Shown one piece after another: positions 42,824-52,454 of a stretch of 64,000 nt of DNA (positions within the stretch are counted from its first letter, which is position 1; each line of letters opens with the position of its first letter). Source of the stretch: Halobellus captivus (GTDB taxonomy: Archaea > Halobacteriota > Halobacteria > Halobacteriales > Haloferacaceae); assembly GCF_003697845.1 (NCBI RefSeq), contig NZ_RDQE01000003.1, forward strand, positions 149,174 through 213,173, read 5' to 3'. Both the position numbers and the translations under genes were made by a program. The notes beneath the pieces were generated by a model, which was not told the DNA's origin, made no database searches, and saw only the letters and a program-made list of their open reading frames with translations.

Positions 42824-44008
42824 TTAGGTCTCTTCAACCGAGACCGAACAGAGATCTTCGACGGCGCGACAGAGGACGTCGACACTGTCATGTAGGAGAT
42901 CGACCCGTGCCCACTCGTCAGTCGTGTGCGATTGGGCCGAGGTACCTGGACCCCAGATGATCGCCGGAATGCCGGCGTCGTTGACGAAATTTCGTTGATC
43001 GGTGGCCGCGTTTTTGCCGGCAGGGGCGGTGTCGACACCGGCGACGTCGTTTGCGTGTTTCCTGAAAACCGTCGCGACGTGCTCGTCGGGGTCGATCTCA
43101 GCCGCCTCATACGTCCGAACCCGGTTGATCGATACGTCGAATCCTTCCTCGCGGAGCGGATCGAACACACCGTCGATCTCTTCGTCGAGATCGTCGACGT
43201 CCTCCGATGGCAGAAACCGACGATCCATTCGGAGTTCCGCAGACTCCGGGATCACGTTCTCCTTGGTCCCCGCGGAAACCATCGTCGGTGTACACAGCGA
43301 CTCGCCGATGAGCGGGTGAGTCCGTTCGGCGATCCGATGACGATAGGCGGAGAGTCGAGCTTCATTCCCGAAAAGCGCGTCGAGTGCGTTTTTTCCGAGT
43401 TCCGGCTTGCTTGCGTGGCTTGACTTCCCTCCGATCTCGACAGCGTACCACGCGAGTCCCTTCGCGACCGTGTGTACGTGTAGTTCTGTCGGTTCCAGAA
43501 CCACTCCATAATCGGCATCGATGCCTTCCAACAACGTTTTCGTACCGGGCTCAGCGGTCTCCTCGCCCATCACGAACGTAAGGATAAGCTTTCCATCGAC
43601 AGCACCGGAGGACTCCGCAGCTCGCCCCGCAAGCATCGCGGCAGCGAGACCGGCTTTCATGTCGCTGGTACCGCGACCGTACACCCTCCCGTCGGCGACG
43701 ACGCCGTTAAACGGATCGACAGACCAGCGATCGCGGTCCCCCGGTGGTACAACGTCCATATGGCCGTTGAGAACCAGCTTTCCCGCGTCCGGATCGCCGG
43801 CGCCTATCTCCGCGACGACTTGCGGACGATCGGGGTCGGGACGGTCGACAATTTCCGCGTCGATCTCCCGACTTTCCAGCCACTCGTAGATGAATTCGGC
43901 TAGAGGTTTCTCCCGACCCGGTGGGTTCCGGGTGTCGATCGAAACGAGTTTGGCAAGGAGATCGGCTGCTTCCTCTTTGGACGTCTCAGGAGGGACTTCT
44001 CCGGTCAT
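42824..44008 (-). CDS. M20-family metallopeptidase (ArgE/DapE type)
   Basis: A 394-residue di-metal hydrolase. The ligand motifs are LNGHMDVVPPGD, YGRGTSDMKAG, the catalytic pair in MGEETAEPG and a C-terminal SQSHTTDEW with the last His. A dimerisation lid lies near 180-290. These enzymes cleave N-acyl amino acids or dipeptides; the substrate is not predictable. Codons are less GC-biased than in flanking genes, and it sits between a gene remnant and an IS-type end, so transfer is likely. A TATA box (TATTTATA, minus strand, 44026-44033) is at leaderless distance from ATG 44008. Confidence 0.9.
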   Translation of the reverse strand: MTGEVPPETSKEEAADLLAKLVSIDTRNPPGREKPLAEFIYEWLESREIDAEIVDRPDPDRPQVVAEIGAGDPDAGKLVLNGHMDVVPPGDRDRWSVDPFNGVVADGRVYGRGTSDMKAGLAAAMLAGRAAESSGAVDGKLILTFVMGEETAEPGTKTLLEGIDADYGVVLEPTELHVHTVAKGLAWYAVEIGGKSSHASKPELGKNALDALFGNEARLSAYRHRIAERTHPLIGESLCTPTMVSAGTKENVIPESAELRMDRRFLPSEDVDDLDEEIDGVFDPLREEGFDVSINRVRTYEAAEIDPDEHVATVFRKHANDVAGVDTAPAGKNAATDQRNFVNDAGIPAIIWGPGTSAQSHTTDEWARVDLLHDSVDVLCRAVEDLCSVSVEET

Positions 44009-44186
44009 ATCGGTACCGCAATGAGAATGAATATAAATACCGCGGTTGTGCGGGACGTGAGTTCCTGTGATCTCGTCGGATCAACGGTACTGCGTTCACC
44101 TCCGGTACTGATTCATTCTGATAGAGGAGACATCATCGGAATTCATCTCTCCTGTCGGTGGCTCATATCTGAAAATTAGGATCGGC

Positions 44187-44230
44187 CGGGCTTCCTCCCC
44201 GCGCTGAAGCGCGAGGAGTCCTCCGTGGAT
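44187..44230. mobile_element. Solo IS200/IS605-type (TnpB element) end with hairpin
   Basis: GGGCTTCCTCC, then CGCGC-TGAA-GCGCG as a perfect 5-bp hairpin (44199-44212), then AGGAGTCC. CCTCC and GGAG extend the pairing. This looks like the right end of haloarchaeal IS1341/TnpB-type elements, which ends in such hairpins. No tnpA or tnpB is near, so it would be a leftover end. A simple transcription terminator of the Gfo/Idh gene is the alternative. Confidence 0.55.
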
Positions 44231-44245
44231 ACTCCAGTCAGTCCG

Positions 44246-45376
44246 TTATAAGTCAACCCGTTCACCACGCTCGTCGGACCGCTCGATCGCGTCGAGGGTA
44301 CGCTGGACCTCGTATCCTTCCGCGAACGACGGCGAGAACTCGCCGCCCTCCGCGACCGCCGAGAGGAACTCGTAGTTCTCGTGGACGAAGGTGTGCTCCC
44401 AGCCGAGCACGTGCCCCGGCGGCCACCAGTGGTCGACGTAGGGGTCGGACTCGTCGGTGACGAGCACCGTCTCGTAGCCGCGGTCGCCCTCGCGGAGCAC
44501 CTCGAGCTCGTTCAGCCGCTCGAGCGAGAACCGCAGGCTTCCCTTCGATCCGTGGACCTCGACCGTGTGGTCGTTCTTGTGGCCGGTCGCGAACCGCGAC
44601 GCCTCGAAGGTTCCCATCGCGCCGGACTCGTAGGCGACCTGCGCCGAGAACGCGTCGTCGACCGTCACGTCGCGGTACTCCTCGACCTCGCCATCGTCGT
44701 CGAGGACGGGTCGCTCCTCGACGAACGTCTCGAGGTGTCCGGAGACGCGGTCGACCCCGCCGACCGCGTCGCCGAGGAGGAACCCCGCGAGGTCGATCGA
44801 GTGCGCGCCCAGATCGCCGAGCGCTCCGGAGCCGGCGAGGTCGGCGTCCATCCGCCACGCCCAGGGAGCGTCGGGGTCGACGAGCCAGTCCTGGAGGTAC
44901 CGTCCGCGAACGTGTCGGATCTCGCCGAGTTCGCCGTCGGCGATCAGGTTCCGCGCGTGCTGGATCGCCGGAACGAACCGGTAGTTGAACGCGCAGCCGG
45001 CGGGAACGTCGGCGTCGGCGGCCGCGTCGCGCATGCGTTCCGCCCCCTCGAGGGTGGGCGCGAGCGGCTTCTCACAGAGGACGGGAACGCCCGCCTCCAG
45101 CGCGGCGACCGAGGGGTCGACGTGGACGTGGTTCGGTCCGAGGTTGTAGAAGACGTCGACCGCCTCGATGGCGTCGGCCCAGTCGGTCTCGGTGTGCGCG
45201 AAGCCGAACCGGTCGGCCGCCTCCGCGAGCGCCTCCTCGTCGCGCCCGACGAGCGTGTGTCGCTCGACGTCGGGCGCGTCGGGGAAGAACATCGGAAGCC
45301 GCGCCATCGCGTTCGCGTGCGCGTTGCCCATGAATCGATACCCCAGAACGCCGATCTTCAGTGGTTCGTCGGTCAT
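44246..45376 (-). CDS. Gfo/Idh/MocA-family NAD(P)-dependent oxidoreductase
   Basis: A 376-residue sugar or inositol dehydrogenase-type protein. The Rossmann domain begins LKIGVLGYRFMGNAHANAM, with G-x-x-x-x-G variation, and contains the catalytic EKP in VPVLCEKPLA. The C-terminal domain has GDLGAHSIDLAGFLLG with the His-Asp pair and VEVHGSKGSLRFSLERLNEL. It oxidises a hydroxyl of a sugar or cyclitol with NAD(P). The upstream isomerase, 32 bp away on the same strand, suggests a shared sugar pathway. Start ATG 45376. Confidence 0.9.
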   Translation of the reverse strand: MTDEPLKIGVLGYRFMGNAHANAMARLPMFFPDAPDVERHTLVGRDEEALAEAADRFGFAHTETDWADAIEAVDVFYNLGPNHVHVDPSVAALEAGVPVLCEKPLAPTLEGAERMRDAAADADVPAGCAFNYRFVPAIQHARNLIADGELGEIRHVRGRYLQDWLVDPDAPWAWRMDADLAGSGALGDLGAHSIDLAGFLLGDAVGGVDRVSGHLETFVEERPVLDDDGEVEEYRDVTVDDAFSAQVAYESGAMGTFEASRFATGHKNDHTVEVHGSKGSLRFSLERLNELEVLREGDRGYETVLVTDESDPYVDHWWPPGHVLGWEHTFVHENYEFLSAVAEGGEFSPSFAEGYEVQRTLDAIERSDERGERVDL

Positions 45377-45408
45377 CGTTGTGCGTCGTTGTGATCCCGG
45401 TCTCCCGA

Positions 45409-46380
45409 TTACTCCGCCCAGTACACGTCGCCCGGCCGCGTCTCGAAGACCGCCCGCGAGAGCACGTCGACGGCCTTCTCCAGTCCCTCCCGCGAGGAGG
45501 TGAGCGAGTCCTCGTGTTCGATGGAGAGCGCGCCCTCGTAGCCGACCATCCGGAGCGTCGAGACGAAGTCCTTCCAGTGGGCCTCGTCGTGGCCGTACCC
45601 GATCGAGCGGAACAGCCACGAGCGGTCGGCCTCCTCGGTGTAGTCCGTCGTGTCGAGGACGCCCTTCACGCGGGCGTTCGACTCGTACACCCTCGTGTCC
45701 TTGGCGTGGACGTGGTGGATCGCGTCGTGCTCGCCCAGAAAGCGGATCGCCTCCGTCACGTCGATCCCCTGCCAGTAGAGGTGCGAGGGGTCGAGGTTCG
45801 CGCCGACGCGCTCGTTGGTCGCCTCGCGGAGCGCGAGCATCCCGGTCGGCTCGTAGACGAGCATGTTCGGGTGCATCTCGATCGCGAGATCGACGCCGTG
45901 GGCGTCGGCGTGTTCGGCCAGGTCGCTCCAGTACGGGATCGCGACCTCGTCCCACTGGTACTCGTGTGCCTCCGCGTGTTCGGTCGGCCACGGAGCGGTG
46001 ATCCAGTTGGGCGTCGAATCGCCGGGCGCGCCCGCGGGCAACCCGGAGAAGCAGGTGACCGTGTCGACGCCGAGCTCGGCGGCCAGCTCGATCGCCTCGC
46101 GCAGCTCCCGGTCGGCCCGCTCGGCCCGTTCCTCGTCGGGATGGAGCGGGTTGTTGTGGGTCGCCAGCGCGGAGACGCGCAGGCCGTGCTCGTCGAGCAG
46201 GTCGGCGAGCTCCGCCTGCGCCGCGTCGTTTCCGAGGCACTCCTCGCGGTCGAGGTGGTCCTCGCCGGGAAAGCCGCCGACGCCGATCTCGACCGCGTCG
46301 ACGTCGAGCCCGGCGAGGTACGCGAACGCGTCCTCGATCGATTCGTCACCGAGCGGAACGGTCAGTACGCCGATGTCCAT
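45409..46380 (-). CDS. Sugar phosphate isomerase/epimerase (xylose isomerase-like TIM barrel)
   Basis: A 323-residue AP-endonuclease-2-type TIM barrel. Metal ligands are suggested by IEMHPNMLVYEP (Glu, His), NLDPSHLYWQGID (Asp, His), HHVHAKDTRV (His) and LSIEHEDS (Glu). Such proteins isomerise or epimerise sugars, often inositol or keto-sugar intermediates, and commonly pair with Gfo/Idh dehydrogenases, as here. ATG 46380 is set by a TATA box (GTTTATTC, minus strand, about 46405-46412) at leaderless distance. Confidence 0.88.
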   Translation of the reverse strand: MDIGVLTVPLGDESIEDAFAYLAGLDVDAVEIGVGGFPGEDHLDREECLGNDAAQAELADLLDEHGLRVSALATHNNPLHPDEERAERADRELREAIELAAELGVDTVTCFSGLPAGAPGDSTPNWITAPWPTEHAEAHEYQWDEVAIPYWSDLAEHADAHGVDLAIEMHPNMLVYEPTGMLALREATNERVGANLDPSHLYWQGIDVTEAIRFLGEHDAIHHVHAKDTRVYESNARVKGVLDTTDYTEEADRSWLFRSIGYGHDEAHWKDFVSTLRMVGYEGALSIEHEDSLTSSREGLEKAVDVLSRAVFETRPGDVYWAE

Positions 46381-46508
46381 GCGTAGGAATCTAACTACGT
46401 CCCGAATAAACCTTTAGGATACGGTCAGGTGGTCGCCGGTTCGATCCGCAAGGGCTCGAACCACGCACGAGCGAACCACGTACGACGTGAGACCGGACGC
46501 GAACCACA

Positions 46509-46518
46509 TGAGGTTTTA
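46509..46518 (+). promoter_or_regulatory. TATA box of the PspA-like gene
   Basis: AGGTTTTAAC lies about 25-34 bp before ATG 46543, suiting a leaderless or 2-nt-leader transcript and favouring 46543 over the in-frame ATG at 46534. Confidence 0.45.
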
Positions 46519-46542
46519 ACGGATGGAGCGTGTATGACGCCC

Positions 46543-47424
46543 ATGGGAATCCTCTCGCGCGCCTCCTACGTCATCCGCTCCAAGGTGAACGCCCTCCTGA
46601 ACCGGGCCGAGGACCCGACCGAGTCGCTCGACTACTCCTACGAGCAGATGCGCGACGAGCTCCAGGACGTCAAACAGGGTATCGCGGACCTCACGACCCA
46701 GAAGAAGCGTTTGGAGATACAAAAGCGCAAGCTCGAGGAGAACGTCGAGAAGCACAACCGGCAGGCGAGGGAGGCGGTCCAACAGGACCGCGACGACCTC
46801 GCCCGGAAAGCCCTCGAGAAGAAGAAGTCGAAGATGACGCAGATCGAGGAGCTGGAGGGGCAGATCGCGAAGCTGAACGACACCCAAGACCAACTCGTCG
46901 AGAAGAAGAACAAGCTCCAGAACCGCATCGAGGAGTTCCGCACGAGAAAGGAGACGATGAAGGCCCGCTACGAGGCCGCGGAGGCGTCCTCGCGCGTCTC
47001 GGAGGCGATGACCGGCGTCGGCGACGAGATGGAGGACGTGAGCCGGTCGATCGAGCGGGCGGAGGAGCGGACCGAGGAGATGGAGGCGCGCGCGGAGGCG
47101 ATGGACGAGCTCGAGGAGACCGGCGCGTTCGAGGACGCGCTCTCGGACAAGGACAGCATCGACCGCGAGCTGGAGGGGCTCTCGACGAACAGCGAGGTCG
47201 ACGCCGAACTGGAGACGCTGAAAGGCGAGCTCGGGAAGGCGGACGCCCCGAGCGAGGACGCGAACGGCGCGAGCGAGAGCACGGACGAGGAGATCGACGC
47301 CGAACTCGACGACCTCCAGGCCGAGGTCGACGGCGCGGACCTGGAGGCGGACCTCGATGAGGACCTCGAAACCGACGTGGAACTCGAGGAGTCCGAAGTC
47401 GACGCGGACGAACCGAAGAACTAA
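46543..47424 (+). CDS. pspA: PspA/IM30 (ESCRT-III-like) family protein
   Basis: A 293-residue protein. The start MGILSRASYVIRSKVNALLN is the amphipathic membrane-contact helix of PspA/Vipp1 proteins, followed by AEDPTESLDYSYEQMRDEL. Residues about 30-215 form the long coiled-coil hairpin of the ESCRT-III-like fold (RLEIQKRKLEENVEKHNRQA). The last 75 residues are an acidic halophilic tail. It would protect or remodel the cell membrane under stress. The gene is divergent from the isomerase. Confidence 0.92.
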   Translation: MGILSRASYVIRSKVNALLNRAEDPTESLDYSYEQMRDELQDVKQGIADLTTQKKRLEIQKRKLEENVEKHNRQAREAVQQDRDDLARKALEKKKSKMTQIEELEGQIAKLNDTQDQLVEKKNKLQNRIEEFRTRKETMKARYEAAEASSRVSEAMTGVGDEMEDVSRSIERAEERTEEMEARAEAMDELEETGAFEDALSDKDSIDRELEGLSTNSEVDAELETLKGELGKADAPSEDANGASESTDEEIDAELDDLQAEVDGADLEADLDEDLETDVELEESEVDADEPKN

Positions 47425-47429
47425 GCGGT

Positions 47430-48380
47430 TCAGCCGTGGGTGTACCCGCGGTCCGGAAGCGGGTCGCCGTCGGCGGCGACCCCCTCGTCCGCCTCGACGA
47501 CCGTCCCGACCCGAACGAGGCCGGCCGGACACTCCTCCCGAAGCCGGTCGACGTCCGCGTCCGGCACCGTACACACCAACTCGAAGTCCTCGCCGAAGTG
47601 TGCGGCGAGCTCGAAGCGTTCCTCGTCGCCGTCGCGGTCGGCGTCGTCGACGCTGCCACCCTCCCCGTCCCCGATCACGTCGTCGACGGCGGGGTGAACC
47701 GGAACCGCGTCGCGCTCGAGCGCGAACCCGACCCCGCTCGACTCCGCCAGCTGGTGGAGCGACCGCGCGAGTCCGTCGGAGGAGTCCATCATGGCGGTCG
47801 CGCTCCCTGCCAGCGCCCGCCCGTCGGCGACCCGAGGCGTAAAGCGGAAGAGGTCGTTCGCGCGCTCCACCGCGTCGTCGGTCCCGCGCTCGAAGAGCCG
47901 GAGCGCGGCCGCCGACCGACCCCACTCGCCGGTCACACAGAGCGCGTCGCCCGGCTCGGCCCCGCCGCGGGTGACGCCGCCGGAGCCGGCGGACGCGTCA
48001 TCCTCGTCGACGGTGCCGATGGCGGTCGTCGCGGTCGTGAACTCCACGTGCTCGTCGAGGTCGCCGCCGACGTACTCCGCGCCGACGGCCTCACAGACGT
48101 CGACCGCGCCGGCGACGAACCGGTCGAGCTCGTCCGGGTCGAACGTCTCGTCGGCGTAGACGGCGACGGCCGCGGTCGCCGCTCCCCCCATCGCCGCGAC
48201 GTCGGACAGCGAGGCTCCCACCGCGCGCCACCCGGCGGTGTACCGGGTCGTTCCCGGCGGGAAGTCGGTCCGATCGTGGAGCATGTCCGTGGTGATGACG
48301 GTACCGTCCACGACGGCCGCGTCGTCGCCGGCGCGGGGGAGGTCGGACGCGAGTCTCCGGAGGGCGTCGCGCTCGTTCAC
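47430..48380 (-). CDS. thiL: Thiamine-monophosphate kinase
   Basis: A 316-residue ThiL of the PurM/AIRS fold. It phosphorylates thiamine monophosphate to the active diphosphate. Marks are GDDAAVVDG, TTDMLHDRTDFPPGTT, AVGASLSDVAAMGG, VGGDL, VTGEWGRSAAALRLFERG and MMDSSDGLARSLHQLA, in order. It begins with GTG at 48380; further upstream sequence in frame lacks conservation and overlaps the promoter of the divergent gene. A short acidic insertion (about 240-255) is present. Confidence 0.93.
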   Translation of the reverse strand: MNERDALRRLASDLPRAGDDAAVVDGTVITTDMLHDRTDFPPGTTRYTAGWRAVGASLSDVAAMGGAATAAVAVYADETFDPDELDRFVAGAVDVCEAVGAEYVGGDLDEHVEFTTATTAIGTVDEDDASAGSGGVTRGGAEPGDALCVTGEWGRSAAALRLFERGTDDAVERANDLFRFTPRVADGRALAGSATAMMDSSDGLARSLHQLAESSGVGFALERDAVPVHPAVDDVIGDGEGGSVDDADRDGDEERFELAAHFGEDFELVCTVPDADVDRLREECPAGLVRVGTVVEADEGVAADGDPLPDRGYTHG

Positions 48381-48498
48381 GCTCCCCGAACGGGCCGGCG
48401 ACGGGTTAGGTGGTTCGGTCGGCGACCGACCGCTCTCGTTCTCGGCGGTCACCGTCGCGGAGCGGCGGAGTTTTCCCGCTGCCGCCCGGCCTGCGGGT

Positions 48499-49773
48499 AT
48501 GGACGACGACCTCATCGACGAGACCGGGACCCCGCTGTCCCGATACACCAAACTCCCCGGGACGGGCTTTTTTTACCCCGATTCGCTCGACGACGAACGC
48601 GCGGAGCGGCGCGCCCGCGAGACGATCCAAGGCAGCGAGGCGGTCGTGATCGCCGACGGCGACGCCGACGGGCTCGCCTGCGCGGCGATGGTCCGCGAGG
48701 CGCACGACGCCGCCCTCGACGTAGCCGACTTCGAGTCCGTCATCGCGGATCGGATCGCCGACGAGGAGACGGGAGAGAAAGAAGAAACGGAAGACGAGGC
48801 GGCGACCGTCGATGACGGCGACGACGGTGACGACGGCGACGATCCGACTGCGAACGCCCACGCGGAGTCGCCGGTCGGGCTGATATCGACCGGGCCGTAC
48901 TCGCTCGACACCGCCCTCGAGCGCGTCGTCGCGTACGCGGACGACGGGATCGACCTCTACGTCTGTGACCTCTGTCCCGACGAGTTCGAGCCGATCGAGG
49001 AGGCGCTGGACGCGCTCTCCGAGTCGTGCGCGTCGATCCGGTGGTTCGACCACCACCAGTGGGACGACGGGGTCGCGACCGCGGTCCGGGAGCGCGGCGT
49101 CGACCTCGTCGTCGGCGAGTCGGACGAGGAGTGTACCGCGGACGTGACGCTCCGCTCGCTCGACCACGACTTCGACGAGCGCTGGACCGACCTCGCGGCG
49201 GTGACCCGCGACCACGACCTCTGGATCAAGGAGGATCCGCGGTCCGACGACCTCGCGGACTACTCCTACTGGTCCGGCGGCGAGGAGTACGCGACCGTGA
49301 TCGGCGCGTACGGCGCGGACCTCCCCGAGATCGTCCGCGAGTACGTCGAGACCCGCCGGGTCGAGAAGGCCGCTCGGATCGACGCCGCCGTCGACCGCGC
49401 GGCCACCCACGAGGTCGGCGACTGGCGCGTCGCGGTGACGTACGGACGGTGTTCACAGAACGAGGTGGCCGAGGCGCTTCGTGAACGCGGGGCCGACGCA
49501 GCCGTGATAGTCAAGCCCGCGGGGTCGGCGTCGATCCGGGGCTCCGAGGACTTCCGGCACGCTCACGAGGTCGCAGGGAAGGTGAACGGCGGCGGCCATC
49601 CGCAGGCTGCGGGGTGTAAACCCGACATCTACGACGACATGCTCGATTACGCCCACCACTGGACGACCGAGGGACAGGCGTGTAAACGCGTGATTCTCGC
49701 CGCCTTCGAGGCCGTCGCGGAGGCGGTCGAGGCGGGCGAAGTCGCCGAGGCCGTCGCTGACGACGATCAGTAG
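48499..49773 (+). CDS. DHH/DHHA1-family phosphoesterase (RecJ-like)
   Basis: A 424-residue protein. The DHH domain shows IADGDADGLACAAM (D-x-D motif), DLCPDE and WFDHHQWDDG (the DHH motif), and the C-terminal DHHA1 domain has GGGHPQAAGCKPDIYDD. A short acidic insertion follows the first motif (about 85-115). These are the catalytic parts of RecJ-type exonucleases and nanoRNases, all intact here, unlike the larger RecJ-type protein at 39105. The substrate, single-stranded DNA or short RNA, cannot be told. Confidence 0.88.
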   Translation: MDDDLIDETGTPLSRYTKLPGTGFFYPDSLDDERAERRARETIQGSEAVVIADGDADGLACAAMVREAHDAALDVADFESVIADRIADEETGEKEETEDEAATVDDGDDGDDGDDPTANAHAESPVGLISTGPYSLDTALERVVAYADDGIDLYVCDLCPDEFEPIEEALDALSESCASIRWFDHHQWDDGVATAVRERGVDLVVGESDEECTADVTLRSLDHDFDERWTDLAAVTRDHDLWIKEDPRSDDLADYSYWSGGEEYATVIGAYGADLPEIVREYVETRRVEKAARIDAAVDRAATHEVGDWRVAVTYGRCSQNEVAEALRERGADAAVIVKPAGSASIRGSEDFRHAHEVAGKVNGGGHPQAAGCKPDIYDDMLDYAHHWTTEGQACKRVILAAFEAVAEAVEAGEVAEAVADDDQ

Positions 49774-49833
49774 ACGAGAGAAAACGACGGCAGGAACCAG
49801 CTCCGTTTCGGATCGGCTCCGACGACGCGCCGC

Positions 49834-50748
49834 CTACGACGAGGACGGCGACATCGAGATGTTCAGACTCTTCTGGACCAGCTGGGTGAACGCCATCGAA
49901 CAGAGGAAGTACCAAACGATCCACATCTGGATGGGGCCGACGAGTCCGGCGTCCCAGGTGACCGTGCCCGCGAGCGGGACGACGAGCTCCTGGGCGGCGA
50001 TCGCCGGATACGCGGCGTTGGACCCGCGATAGCCGATGACCCAGAACATCCAGAGGAACGCCGGAATGGTCAGGAACATGATCCACACCATCGGGCGGAA
50101 CTGTTCTTTGAACATCCCGAGCTGGTCGCCCATCGCGTCCATCTGCTCCTGTTGGATCGCGTCGAGCGCCTCCTGGTCGTCCCGCTCTTTGGCGTCCTTT
50201 CGGCGCTCCTGGATCTCCTTCATGCGGTCCTGGTACTGGCTCATCTTCTCCATGTCCATCAGTCCCGCGCGCAACAGCGTGGAGTAGAGGCCGGTCCCCA
50301 ACGCGATCACCATGATGATGACGTAGAATGGGACGATCTCGAGGAGCGGACCCAACACCAGGTCGATCGCGCCGGCGATGACGTTTCGAACCGGCGGGAC
50401 CGCGTATCCGACGAACGCGCCGACCGTCGCCAGCGCCGCAAGCTTGTCCCACTTCGTCCACGAGGTGGTCTCCGGGGTTTCGGTGTCGCCGCCGCCACCG
50501 CTCCCGTCGTCGTCGTCGGTCAATCCGGCCTCGATCGCCTCGCGGTCGGCGAGCGCGAATCCGGTCTCGCCGTCGACGAGGACCTCCTTCTCGATGAGCC
50601 GTCCCCACTGTCCGCTGGTGATCTCGTCGCGGACCTCGACCCACTGGACCTCGCCGTCGGTGGCGTGATCCAGGACGGTTTCGATCGCGTCCCGCATCTC
50701 GCCGTCCTCCGAGACGAGCGAGCGGACGCGCCGTTCGACCTTACTCAT
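49834..50748 (-). CDS. EMC3/TMCO1-type (DUF106) membrane protein insertase, YidC/Oxa1 superfamily
   Basis: A 304-residue membrane protein. A soluble acidic N-terminal part (about 1-90) is followed by membrane segments near 103-125, 135-160, 222-245 and 270-295, with a cytosolic coiled coil between (KMSQYQDRMKEIQERRKDAK). This is the layout of archaeal YidC-like DUF106 proteins that insert membrane proteins with the Sec channel. Its place just after adenylate kinase is a conserved archaeal arrangement linked to the secY region. Confidence 0.88.
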   Translation of the reverse strand: MSKVERRVRSLVSEDGEMRDAIETVLDHATDGEVQWVEVRDEITSGQWGRLIEKEVLVDGETGFALADREAIEAGLTDDDDGSGGGGDTETPETTSWTKWDKLAALATVGAFVGYAVPPVRNVIAGAIDLVLGPLLEIVPFYVIIMVIALGTGLYSTLLRAGLMDMEKMSQYQDRMKEIQERRKDAKERDDQEALDAIQQEQMDAMGDQLGMFKEQFRPMVWIMFLTIPAFLWMFWVIGYRGSNAAYPAIAAQELVVPLAGTVTWDAGLVGPIQMWIVWYFLCSMAFTQLVQKSLNISMSPSSS

Positions 50749-50824
50749 TATCGAGCGGTTAGCGGTCGACGGTTAAGAACCTTGTAGGATCGTCGCCGCG
50801 AGACGGTCGCGACGACGGGACCGA

Positions 50825-51448
50825 TCACGCCTCGACGACGTCTCTGATCCGATCGAAGACCCGATCCGGGGTCGCCTCGCCGTCGACCTCCTCGAGGACG
50901 CCCTCCTCGCGGAAGTGCTCGATCACGGGCTCCGTGTTCTCCTCGAACACCTCGAGCCGTTCGCGCGCGGTCTCCTCCGTGTCGTCCTCGCGCTGGACCA
51001 GTTCGCCGCCGCACTCGTCACAGACGCCGGCCTCCTCGGGCGGCTGGAAGTCGACGTGGTAGTTCGCGCCGCACTCATCACAGACGCGTCGACCGGTGAG
51101 CCGGTCGACGAGCACCTCGTGGTCGACCTCGAGGAGGACCACGGCGTCGAGGTCGGTGATCTCCGAGAGGTACTCCGCCTGATCGAGGTTCCGCGGGTAG
51201 CCGTCGAGCACGAAGCCGTCGGCGTTCTCCAGGGCCGTCTTCACGATCTCGTTGACGACCGGGTCGGGGACGAGATCGCCGGCCTCCATGAACGAGCGAG
51301 GCGTCCCGTACTCCGTCTCCATGTCCTTGTTCGCGCGGAGCGCGTCGCCGGTGGTGACGTGCTCGATCCCGTACTCGTCGGCGAGTTTCGCGCTCTGTGT
51401 CCCCTTGCCGGCGCCCGGCGCGCCCAAAAGCAGGATACGGTGGCTCAT
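50825..51448 (-). CDS. adk: Adenylate kinase with zinc-type lid
   Basis: A 207-residue enzyme that interconverts 2 ADP with ATP and AMP. P-loop GAPGAGKGT (9-17), the AMP site TGDALRANK and [11 protein letters not shown] are clear. The lid holds four cysteines (123, 126, 143, 146) that bind a structural zinc. ATG 51448 is the correct start, since it begins MSHRILLLG; a longer reading has no conserved residues. The insertase gene follows after 76 bp. Confidence 0.96.
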   Translation of the reverse strand: MSHRILLLGAPGAGKGTQSAKLADEYGIEHVTTGDALRANKDMETEYGTPRSFMEAGDLVPDPVVNEIVKTALENADGFVLDGYPRNLDQAEYLSEITDLDAVVLLEVDHEVLVDRLTGRRVCDECGANYHVDFQPPEEAGVCDECGGELVQREDDTEETARERLEVFEENTEPVIEHFREEGVLEEVDGEATPDRVFDRIRDVVEA

Positions 51449-51611
51449 ACCGGAGCGGTCATTCCGCGCACGTAAAGCCTTGAAGATCCGAATCGGCGGA
51501 AGACTCGGATCGACGTTGCGGATCGCGGTGATCCGCGTCGTGGCCGCCCCACGACGCGCCACCGACGGCGACGCTACCGGGCCACGATCGGTCGTGGACG
51601 GGTCCGACCGA

Positions 51612-52454
51612 TCAGTCGTTCTCCCCGAGTCGGCGTTTCACCCGGTCCGCGTGCGCGTCCGCGAGTCGAGTCGGCTCCGGAAGCTTGTAGCCGGCACAAA
51701 GCGCGGCGACGAGGTCGACGGTCGTCCCCGCGGACACGCGGTGGCCCGGGCTCACGTACAGCGGATTCACGCGACGGCTGTTCGGGTACTGTCGCGACTG
51801 GTAGGCGTGACCGATGACGGTCCCCGGTTCGGCGGTGGTCACCGAGTCGGCGGCGCGGATCGGGGTTCGCCATCCCTCGGGTCGCTTCTCCACCGGCTCG
51901 TCCGGCTCGCCACACAGGAGGCTCTTCGCGACGCCGACGCTCGGCAGGTCACGGATCACGCCGACGTGGGTCGCGAGCCCGGCCTGCCGGTAGTGGATCC
52001 GACCGGACCCGTCACAGACGAGCAGGTCGGGAGTCACGGAGAGGTTCGCGAGCGCGGCGAGCATCGGCTCCCCCTCACGGAAGGCCAGGAGCCCCGGAAC
52101 GTACGGGATCGAGAGCGGCGTGACCGCGTGCGCGTACTCGACCACCGTCCCGTCGCGGATCGCGACCGCGGCCGACACCGCCTCGTCGCGTTCGGATCGG
52201 AACGCCTGGTCGATCCCTACGACGACCGGCGCGTCGGGGTCGGCGGACGAGGCAGCAGCAGTTTCGTCCGCCGCGGGCGGCAGTCCCTCCGAGAGGTCGG
52301 CGGCCTCGTCGATCGCGACGTCGTCGGGAGCGAACCCGAGCTCGTCCGCGAACGTCGCTTCCGCCGCCAACTCGCGCTGGAGCGACTCCATCTCCTCGCG
52401 CGAGCGGTCCGGGTCGGGGAGGAACTCCGGGTGCGCGAGCGAGTTCGGCGGCAT
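51612..52454 (-). CDS. nfi: Endonuclease V
   Basis: A 280-residue DNA repair nuclease that nicks near deaminated bases such as hypoxanthine. Visible marks are [15 protein letters not shown] (first Asp), [17 protein letters not shown] with the Glu, [22 protein letters not shown] with the second Asp, and [11 protein letters not shown]. About 65 halophile-type residues precede the core. ATG 52454 directly abuts the stop of the rhomboid gene (TGA-ATG), so the two are coupled. Confidence 0.93.
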   Translation of the reverse strand: MPPNSLAHPEFLPDPDRSREEMESLQRELAAEATFADELGFAPDDVAIDEAADLSEGLPPAADETAAASSADPDAPVVVGIDQAFRSERDEAVSAAVAIRDGTVVEYAHAVTPLSIPYVPGLLAFREGEPMLAALANLSVTPDLLVCDGSGRIHYRQAGLATHVGVIRDLPSVGVAKSLLCGEPDEPVEKRPEGWRTPIRAADSVTTAEPGTVIGHAYQSRQYPNSRRVNPLYVSPGHRVSAGTTVDLVAALCAGYKLPEPTRLADAHADRVKRRLGEND

